In this document: piece by piece, positions 57,025 through 64,000 of the stretch
How positions within the stretch are numbered: the stretch's first letter is position 1
Layout: each line of letters opens with the position of its first letter
Position numbers and translations under genes: made by a program
The notes under the pieces: generated by a model
Databases searched by the model: none
The model's input: the letters and a program-made list of their open reading frames with translations, nothing else
What the model was told of the DNA's origin: nothing
From: Avena insularis
Lineage: Eukaryota > Streptophyta > Magnoliopsida > Poales > Poaceae
Assembly: GCA_023614405.1 (NCBI GenBank)
Contig: CM042685.1
Location: forward strand, 232,293,661 to 232,357,660
Reading direction: 5' to 3'
DNA length: 64,000 nucleotides

Positions 57025-59142
57025 TCACCTCTTCCTCCCTTGCTGTGGCAACCTGTCCAGCTTCGCCTCAAGCTCCTTCAACACCTGCCAAGTGGCATCT
57101 CCCTCCTCCATGGGGCGGTTAAAAACCAGCGCCCTCCGTTTCACGGGGTCCCACAAGTTCCTCTGTATCGTCGTCAGGTTGGTCGCCGCGACGTGGTCGA
57201 GCACCGCCTCGAGTCTGGCAACGTCCCTCTCAGCAACCTGCAGTGAGATGTCTGGCCACTGGAGGACGTCTTGAAACGGCAAGCTTATGTTATCGGCGAT
57301 GATAACAGGAATGCAGCCCAGGAGGACCGACTCCACAAGCCGGGGGCTCCATGGCGCCCAACCAAGGGGGCAGAGGCAAAACAACGAGCGCGCCATCTCC
57401 GACCGGTATCCGTCGTACTGTTTCCGCTTCAGATAGAACTTGCGGTTGCGGCCATACAGCTGCAGTAGTTCAGTCCTCACCTTCCTGATGCAAGTGCAAC
57501 GTAAACAGTAAATTTCAAGAACCTATGAAGCCAAACTGTTATTTGCACATGATGAATCGCATATACTACTAGTAGAGATTATGTAGCCCAAAGCTGGCTG
57601 AATAACCTTGTATTCTGCATTTCATTTTGGTTATGAAGTTTCTTCTAAACATTTGCTCTAACTAGTAGTAACATGCAACTTATTTTCTACATGCATCGGT
57701 GCAATTCACGAACTCACAAGACCTGAATATTTGACAGATGGACTGCTAAAGATCAAGCGAAACAGTCAATTTAACAGTGTCCTTGAATTTTGTAATGCAA
57801 TGTTCTTGCCAGGTGGGATACTTACTTGCTGTAGAAGTGGCCAGTGATGTTCTTGGGATGGACCTCCATCTTGCCTCGGAAGAAGGCAAAGATATCCCGA
57901 TGAGCCTTTTCCGGTTCCGGCAGCTCGCTAGCCACCTCAGGCGGCACATGTGGCGGGATCACCACATGCTCCACCTCCTGGCAAGTATGCTGGCCCTGCA
58001 CGCCAAATGTCTGCAGCAGGATCGACCTCTTCAAGAACTCCGGGATACCAGCCGCAATGGCCACGTCCTCCTGATTGATCAATCCATTGTGCAAAGCAAG
58101 CAAGAGAGTATTCTCTGTAAGTCCAGGATTACATAGGAAGGACATGAACACTTTTGTTTCGAAATGGGGGCTATCCCGGCCTCTGCATCAAATGATGCAC
58201 ACAGCCTTGAACAACATTCTGTTGAGCTGTCAGTATAATCTGAACTTGGTGTCACATCACTGAAGCACCAACTGGGTTCAACTTTTTGGCAAGAATCAGC
58301 CAACTCCTATCCCAAATTTATTTATCTGTCCCCTGCTTTGATGTGTTGCATTGGTCATTGAAAGAGTAGATTATTTATGCAACGAACTGAATCACATACT
58401 CCTACCGTCTCCTACCCATTAGTTCAAGACTCTGTTTTTCATGCAACGAACTGAATCACCATACTGCTGCCAATTAGTTGGGCCGACACAACAAGGAAGC
58501 AAAGCAACCAAATTGTCTTTGAATAACTATTGGAAGAAGAAACGGCTACAGTAGTGGTAAGAATTAGAGGTTGGATGGAGCAGCTTCTCTTACCATGGGA
58601 TGGAAGCAGGCGCCGAAGTCATGCGAGGCGACGAAGACGTGGTCGGCCCCGTGGGAGCGGTTCCAGTACGGCATCTCGGCGCGGACGAGGCCGACGGCCT
58701 CGGCGAGCATCCCGCGCGCGTGCGCCAGCGACGGGAGCCCCGTGGGCGTGGAGAAGTTGCAGGACACGTAGACGGGCACGAGGAACAGGTCGGCCTCCTC
58801 GGCGCGCAGGCCCGCCCGCCGCTGCCGCAGCAGCAGCGCCTCGTGCACGGCCACCTCGGCGGCGAAGAGGTGGCGCGCGCACCGCGCGTCGGCGTCCGCC
58901 CAGGCCCGGTTGAAGCGCGGCGGGAGGTCGTAGGCGTAGATCCGGACGCCGGGGCGGGAGCGGGGCCCGGGCTCGGAGCTGGAGCGGCGGGGGGAGGGGA
59001 GCGCGAGGAGGAAGAGGTAGGCGGAGAGGGCCAGCCAGAGGAGCCATCGCCACCTGTACCGCATCCTGAGCTTGTTGTCGAGGAGGTGGTAGCGGCGCGG
59101 CTTGTGAGCTCTTGCTGCCTTGTGCTGCTTCGGGTCTCTCAT
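57025..59142 (-). CDS. IRX7: GT47 exostosin-family glycosyltransferase, FRA8/IRX7/F8H type, 417 residues, three exons
   Basis: Exons on minus are 59142-58594, 58070-57826 and 57484-57025, all with GT-AG borders and total 1254 bases. Residues 31-49 (WRWLLWLALSAYLFLLALP) form a type II signal anchor after a basic N-terminus, so the enzyme would sit in the Golgi. The exostosin domain starts at VRIYAYDLPPRFNRAW (about 66) and includes DVAIAAGIPEFLKRSILLQT, the block KKVRTELLQLYGRNRKFYLK across the exon 2/3 joint, and CPLGWAPWSPRLVESVLLGC near 303-322. This wording matches FRA8/IRX7 and F8H rather than IRX10. In Arabidopsis FRA8/IRX7 is needed for the reducing-end sequence of glucuronoxylan in secondary walls; the exact reaction in grasses is less clear. 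Exon 1 is about 70% G+C. Length is near that of the rice homologue as I recall it (Os03g0107900). Confidence 0.92.
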
Positions 59143-59677
59143 GGAGGGAGAGGGGTCCGATCGCGCATTGCGAGTCTCAGGCTTCGGAAATTAATTCTGC
59201 TTCAGAATCTACCTCGAATTGGTCGCTCGCCGGTGCGCTCGACGGCCATTGCTGGTGGAGAAGCATCAGCTTGGTGGTGCTTTGACTCTTGGAATCTTTC
59301 TCCATTGAGAACCTGCTGGGAGCGGAGTGAGGGGAAAGTGAAAGGGATGCCTGGGTGTCCTGATTAGCCACTGACATGTGGGTCTGTAGCTGTTGGATCG
59401 CGTGGCCCACTTGTCTGCGTCACATCCGCACGCACTGCCTCCACGTCGGACTGGTTGGGCCGATGCTGTCGTGGCTGCAACGAGAAGCCGTCCTGCCGTA
59501 CCGACAACCAGAAAATGGCGCGCACGTCGTCGTCAGGCAAACGAGTTGGGCTCACGTCGAGCACCATGGAACTCGACGATAAAGCCGCCGCGCGCTCCAC
59601 AGACAGCTCAAACCCTTTAACCGGCTCGATCGTCTCCATTAAAGCTGAAACCACGAGATTGGTCTTTCGTGGACGAT
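59143..59677. promoter_or_regulatory. Shared divergent promoter region of the GT47 and Ole e 1-like genes (535 bp)
   Basis: The two start codons face away from each other with 535 bases between them. The region has mixed composition and several short chance frames on both strands but no element ends. No TATA box is obvious on the GT47 side. The arrangement allows common regulation, which the sequence alone cannot show. Confidence 0.5.
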
Positions 59678-60289
59678 ATGGCGTGGATGAGGATGTCGTC
59701 GATGCTTCTGGCCGCGCTCGCGCTGGTGGCCGCGGCGGCGACGCCCGGCGAGGCAGGGGGGGACCACGGCGCGTCCAAGTTCAGGGTGACGGGCACCGTG
59801 CTGTGCCAGGACTGCACCAAGAACTGGAACGCCTACGCCTACAACGCCAAGCCCATCAACGGTACGTTCGCCTTATAAAAGCACTTAGCACTAGCAGCAG
59901 CCCTCGCCGGCGATCGAGCTCACGACATGATCGGCATGATATATATTCGCATCGCAGGCAGCCTGGTGGCGGTGACGTGCCTGGACAAGCACACGGGGCG
60001 GACGGTGTTCCACGGCAACGACGCGACGGACAAGGAGGGGTTGTTCGAGGTGGAGGTGCCGTACGTCGTCAACGGCTGCCACCTCGACCCGTCCGAGTGC
60101 CTCGTCCGCCTCGTCTACTCCGGGGACAAAGGGTGCGCCGTGCTCACCAACTTCAACAGCGGCAGGACAGGGGAGAGGCCCTTCCGCCCCTACCGGAGCT
60201 GCCCCACCGAGGTCGTCTACTCCGCCGGGCCCTACTACGCCACCCTGCCGCAGTGCGACGTTGACGACGACGAAAAGAGCTGCTCCTGA
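59678..60289 (+). CDS. Pollen Ole e 1-like secreted protein, 171 residues, two exons
   Basis: Exons are 59678-59861 and 59958-60289 (GTACGT donor, CGCAG acceptor), joining KPING with SLVAVTC. The start is the ATG at 59678; the same frame can be extended upstream only to a GTG. Residues 1-26 are a signal peptide (MLLAALALVAAAATPGEA core), so the product is secreted to the wall. The mature part has FRVTGTVLCQDCTKNWNAY, then VAVTCLDKHTGR, CHLDPSECLVRL and YRSCPTEVVYSAGPYYATLP, with the conserved cysteines of the Ole e 1/extensin domain (PF01190). Such proteins are small wall-associated glycoproteins of mostly unknown biochemical role. The neighbour is the divergent GT47 wall-polymer gene. Confidence 0.92.
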
Positions 60290-61771
60290 TTTCTGAGTCT
60301 GATTTAAGCAATTCCCGCGCGGCAATGTATTATTTGCTGGAAGCGATAGATTCCGGCGTTTTGGTTTACGTTTTTTTGCTGTTGTTTTGAAAGGAACTCG
60401 GTGGGATGGTTTTCCGTCGCAAGCATGCTCTGATTTGTACCGTTTACGAGCTGTTCTATACGTTTAACGTATCGAAAATACTAGCTAAATGTCCGTACAT
60501 TGCTATGGCTCGTCACTGTCCGCCGGTCAGAAATGATCGGGATCCCCCGTCCGACGTGATAGTGCGCTACCATCGTTGGGGCGTGCAGCAGTTGGATGGG
60601 CATTCAATCGTGCGGTTTATTTTCTTTTGTCCCCACCGGCCCACCGACCCCGGTCAACAACCTTATCCTCTCACGGTCAGCCTCATCTTCTCCACCGCTC
60701 GCTCACACGCAGCTGTCTTTCCCGTCCGCAGTTGCCACCACCAAGCACATGTCGCCGCCTCCCTCCTTTCCCTCTGGCGAGCACACCCTCTGCCATGTCC
60801 GCAGCTGGTGCCCCCAAGCCAGGCGCCGCTGCCTCCCACTCCACCTTCTCCTCCCCTGCTATTTCCTCTACCTCGAGCGTGCCTCGCAAGTGCCCAAAGT
60901 TTCCTGCGACAACACCGCCACAAGCTGCGGGACACTCTGCTACATATGGCACGCGATGCTGCTGCGGGCGGCACGCAACAATGCTACCTATGGCATGAGG
61001 CATTGCTACCTACGACATGTGGATCTGCTACCTACGGCACGCCAGGCCGCTACGAGCCGCAAGAGGAAGTGCTACAACCTGTTGCAAGAAACTGTCTTCT
61101 CCGGCGACGTATTTGCTACCGATGGTCGACTGATTTGCTACCGATGGATGGAGAATTTTCTACCGACGATCGACGTCGTTGCTACCTAGGGCTTGCGGGT
61201 TTGCTGCAAGGGTATGATGCCGTGGCTACAGACATTGATGTTGCCGGTAGTGCTCTAGCGGTCGAGGCCGGCCATGCTACATGAGGCGACTGCCTTTGCT
61301 ACATTAGGTGACCGTCTTCGCTACCTTGGACGTGATGCCATGATCTCGTCACTGTAGGCCGGAGGCAGAGCTTCCTCTCCAGTGGCGGTCGTAGCACGAC
61401 GACATCCAATACAGTCTATTGTAGCCATGTGACTCTGTGAAGAGCTGCGTGAGGTGTCCCTGAGGTGTGGGAGAGAAGAAAAGGAAGAGTCAGATTATTT
61501 TGCGGGTCATGCGAGCAGGGTGAGCGGGATGACTTTTTCTTGTGGACCCAGGTGAACATGTGGCGGGCTCTCGACCAGGACAATGGGGACGTTCCCATCG
61601 TCCGGGGACGCCTAGCACTATCTGCCAAACGAGGTTCAAGTTAGCATTAGTCCGACTAGCTCATGTACCCCATGTCTCCATATGTACTCTGTATCTAATC
61701 AGACCGTGAGTTGTTCCCTCAATTGATATCTGCTACATTAGTCCTGCAGTGATATCTGCTACATTAACTTA
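60290..61771. repeat. Unclassified repeat with GCTACC-phrased interior; no gene accepted
   Basis: After the 3' end of the Ole e 1-like gene, the segment from about 60530 to 61620 has a GC-rich block followed by many copies of GCTACC/GCTACA in loosely repeated context (60940-61330). This is a style I associate with Mutator-like (MULE) repeats of grasses. A 292-codon plus frame (60406-61284) spans it but has no domain and follows the repeat phrasing, so it is not called. Terminal inverted repeats could not be fixed. A direct repeat GATATCTGCTACATTA occurs at 61723-61738 and 61751-61766. Confidence 0.4.
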
Positions 61772-62358
61772 GGGTGTGTTCGCTTCGGGAACGAAGTGGA
61801 ACGGAATGGAATGGTTCCATTCTACTAGAATGGGTCGGTTCCATTCTTGTGTTTAGTTAGGACAAAAAGGTGGAATGGAATGGTTCCACCCAGTGTTTAG
61901 TTTGGAAAAAAAAAGTAGAACGGAATGGCATGATTTTGATTCAGCTCACCTCTTTCACATGCATGGTGAGATTACCTCCGCATATACAAAATATGTTGTT
62001 CACAATCAAAATTTCGGCAGCATTTCGTTTATATTTTGGACAATATACAATATCAAATATTCAATCACAATCATAGCAAAAATGACAGCAAGCATAACTC
62101 AGTTTTAAATCCATATAACCATACGGGCACCAAACAGTTGCAATACATTACAGTCCAGTAATATACGTCTAATGGCATACAAGCCATCCAAAAGAACATA
62201 GTTCAAGTACGTTTACAGACTTACGGTCCATTAACCATGTCAAGTTCATAACATAGTAGCCATGTCAAGTTCATCCAATCAATTCAGATTGTAGATCACT
62301 CCGAAGGTCTTCTCCACATACCTAGTAACCCAAACCAACTTGTTGGCAAGGCTCAGCG

Positions 62359-63260
62359 TCATGAATGCTTTTCTTTGTCTTGAGTGTCAACCAGATGAGC
62401 ATAGTAGTGAGCAATATGAGCCTCGTCGAATCCCTGAATTGCAACCAAAGCATCCCACAAGCCATCTGGCACAGCATCATCATCTCCAACAGACTTCACA
62501 AGAGCTTCAGCCATCATTTTGAATCCATCTTTGAGAGTGGTCAGTAGTGGATCATCTTCAATTTTCACAACCTTAGCCTTCTTTTTTGGTGGTACTTTGG
62601 AGGAAGACTCACCCACATTTGGTGACAAGTTCACCTCACTTTCCTCTTCTTCTTGATCAACAGATAGTGCATCATTCCCTGACTTGGCATATTTTCCCGT
62701 TGCCGTAGTTGATCCAAATATTGTCTCCATAGCACGATAATGTTCAATGGGGGTATTCAGGTAGGGAGCATCAGCTTTGAAAGCCTACCAAAATGTCCCA
62801 AGTGAGTAGCATAAATTAGACACAAGTAGTGCAAGTGGTCATCATAAAATGGAGATAAAATTTGCAAGAGGTCATGTAACAATCTTACATTGCAATGGAC
62901 CGCGTAGTGTTCATCGCTGAGCCTAATGGTGCATGTATCCTCATCCCATAGAGCCCCACTTAAATTCTTCAAGTGGACTATCCTTCCCCACATCTTCCTC
63001 CACTTCTTAAGGTGGTTGCTGCACTGATCTCCGGTTAAAGAGAGCTTGAAATGTCCATTCAATGCCTGAGCACACTGGTTGTGATGCACACTCTTGAATC
63101 CACTTGAAGTTCTAGCACCACTAGCCACAAGGTCGGCCAAAAAGCCTAGCATCATGGTGGACATGGAAGTGGTCCACACAACCACCCCACTCTTACCATT
63201 GCTCCCACTTGCACCAGTTGCAGCAGTTGTAGCACTAGCGATGACTTCGACATTGTCCAT
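62359..63260 (-). CDS. Harbinger ORF1: Myb/SANT-like DNA-binding protein (two exons seen)
   Basis: Exons on minus are about 63260-62889 and 62784-62359, with donor GTAAGA and acceptor GGTAG, joining HYAVHCN with AFKADAPYLNTPIEHYRAM in frame. The first exon has LNGHFKLSLTGDQCSNHLKK, WRKMWGRIVHLK and GALWDEDTCTIRLSDEHY, the trihelix-type Myb/SANT-like domain of plant Harbinger ORF1. The second has TIFGSTTATGKYAKSGNDAL, a basic KKKAKVVK signal and a helical end. ORF1 proteins aid nuclear import and binding of the transposase. The start at MDNVEV is chosen because the upstream codons (FHGWTE) lie in a repeated non-coding segment. The frame is open, so it may be intact. Confidence 0.75.
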
Positions 63261-63415
63261 TTCTGTCCAGCCATGAAAATGATACAAAAACATAGATTAG
63301 AGCATCACAAACATGGTTTCAATAAAAGAAAACTGACCATTTCTGTCCAGCCATGTCAATGATACAAAAAACAGGAAAAAGAGCATCACAAACATGGTTT
63401 CAATAGATAAAATTG
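63257..63415. repeat. Tandem duplication of about 80 bp upstream of Harbinger ORF1
   Basis: CCATTTCTGTCCAGCCATG starts at 63257 and again at 63337. Both copies continue with AATGATACAAAAA and end in ATCACAAACATGGTTTCAAT. The first copy overlaps the proposed ORF1 start, so the second supplies an alternative but non-coding duplicate of it. Confidence 0.85.
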
Positions 63416-63536
63416 ATACAATATGTCCAACCATTACATAAGTGCAACAATAACATGATAAAGAGTACAAATACATGGTTCAAATACATAACAATGGTAC
63501 AATATGCCCAGCCATTAATTTCCATACAAGATCTGC

Positions 63537-63958
63537 CTATCCGCCCACATTTTGGTTAGCAATTTGTTGTCTATGATCTAGTGTATCCCTATGGTCTCTT
63601 GCTTGTTGCCTTTGTGTCCAGATTGGTTGGGTTGTCCAAGTAACCTCCGGTGTAATAAATTCATCAATCCCTTGAGATAGTGCGTAGTTATGAAGAATGC
63701 AACAAACCACAACAATGTCAACTTGCACCGGAAAAGGAAAGAATGGTTTGGCATCATCCAAAATTTCGAACCTCCTCTTGAGGGATCCAAAAGCTCGCTC
63801 TACCGTCACCCGTAGAGACGAGTGCCTAAGGTTGAATAGATCCTTTTCATTTTGGACTGGGTTGCTGCCCCATTCATTCAAATGGTATCTTGTTTGCCGA
63901 AAAGGTGGTAAAAAACCAGGCTTGGCTCCATAACCAGCATCAACTAGGTAGAATTTTC
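63537..63958 (-). CDS. Harbinger transposase, C-terminal exon (DDE_Tnp_4)
   Basis: On minus the exon starts after a TTTTTGTTTAG acceptor with KFYLVDAGYGAKPGFLPPF, where the aspartate of LVDAGY is the second catalytic residue. It continues RYHLNEWGSNPVQNEKDLFN and RHSSLRVTVERAFGSLKRRF, in which the glutamate of VERAFG is the third. It ends at 63537 with a stop. The N-terminal exons lie outside the window. This frame is open, so the transposase may be intact. Confidence 0.85.
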
Positions 63959-64000
63959 CTAAACAAAAAGAACAAAAATGGTTGACATCGGTTTGCACAA

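Larger units (their letters stand above)
61772..64000 (-). mobile_element. PIF/Harbinger DNA transposon, 3' part, cut by window end
   Basis: The end GGGTGTGTTCGCTTC at 61772 is preceded by TTA (61769-61771), the usual Harbinger target triplet. About 150 bases of subterminal repeats rich in GGAATGG and GGTTCCA follow (61795-61930). On minus the element encodes a Myb/SANT-like ORF1 and a DDE transposase. The other end lies beyond the window. Confidence 0.82.

Noticed and set aside
58530..59367. Long open frames on plus and in shifted minus frames across 58530-59367
   Set aside because: They are GC-rich shadows of the first exon of the GT47 gene, whose own frame carries the recognisable domain and proper splice sites.
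60406..61284. 292-codon plus-strand frame
   Set aside because: It has no domain, runs through GCTACC-phrased repeat sequence and overlaps other open frames, so it looks like a repeat artefact.

Overview
The window reads as nuclear DNA of a large-genome pooid grass, most likely a member of the Triticeae (wheat, barley, rye or a relative). The reasons are the Angela/BARE-type Copia LTRs, the Athila and Tat Gypsy elements, a Stowaway MITE with grass-type ends, and grass-like plant genes with GT-AG introns. About 52.8 kb is a nest of transposable elements. The last 11 kb is a small gene island with MITEs and a Harbinger transposon. All identifications come from reading the sequence by eye; no database search was run.

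Layout of the nest, outermost to innermost: (1) A minus-strand Copia element (Copia-1, 1-7076) sits in the 3' part of a plus-strand Athila-type Gypsy element (Athila-C, 7077-10109). (2) Athila-C abuts a plus-strand L1-type LINE. Its pieces are at 10110-10215, 15384-16391, 23260-24827 and 52087-about 52779. (3) The LINE was hit by a 5.2 kb solo LTR (10216-15383, target duplication CAACC) that carries a fragment of plastid 16S rDNA. (4) It was also hit by Copia-2 (16392-23259, GGAAT). (5) It was hit again by a minus-strand, internally deleted Athila element (Athila-A, 24828-52081, GTTGG). (6) Athila-A's left LTR holds a Helitron (25389-27968). Its right LTR holds a minus-strand Tat-lineage Gypsy element (Tat-B, 32653-50836, AGAAC). 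(7) Tat-B holds Copia-3 (37235-45212, TGCAT). Hand-counted LTR differences fall from roughly 6% (Athila-A) to 5% (Tat-B) to 1.5-2% (Copia-3), which agrees with the nesting order.

None of the retroelements looks able to move by itself. Copia-1 and Copia-2 share the same decayed coding core although their LTR pairs are young. Copia-2 appears to be a mosaic: its LTRs and leader are of the Copia-3 type, while its dead core is of the Copia-1 type. Athila-A has its gag start joined directly to the reverse transcriptase active-site region. Tat-B keeps gag, protease, RT, RNase H and the second (archaeal-type) RNase H. It has no visible integrase; instead it carries an antisense, multi-exon additional gene with its own TATA box.

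The gene island holds, in order: a small LEA_3 (SAG21/LEA5-type) gene on plus (55741-56153); a three-exon GT47 exostosin-family glycosyltransferase of the FRA8/IRX7 type on minus (57025-59142); a divergently transcribed Ole e 1-like secreted protein gene on plus (59678-60289); an unclassified repeat; and the left part of a PIF/Harbinger transposon on minus (61772 to the window end) with a Myb/SANT-like ORF1 and the C-terminal part of a DDE transposase.
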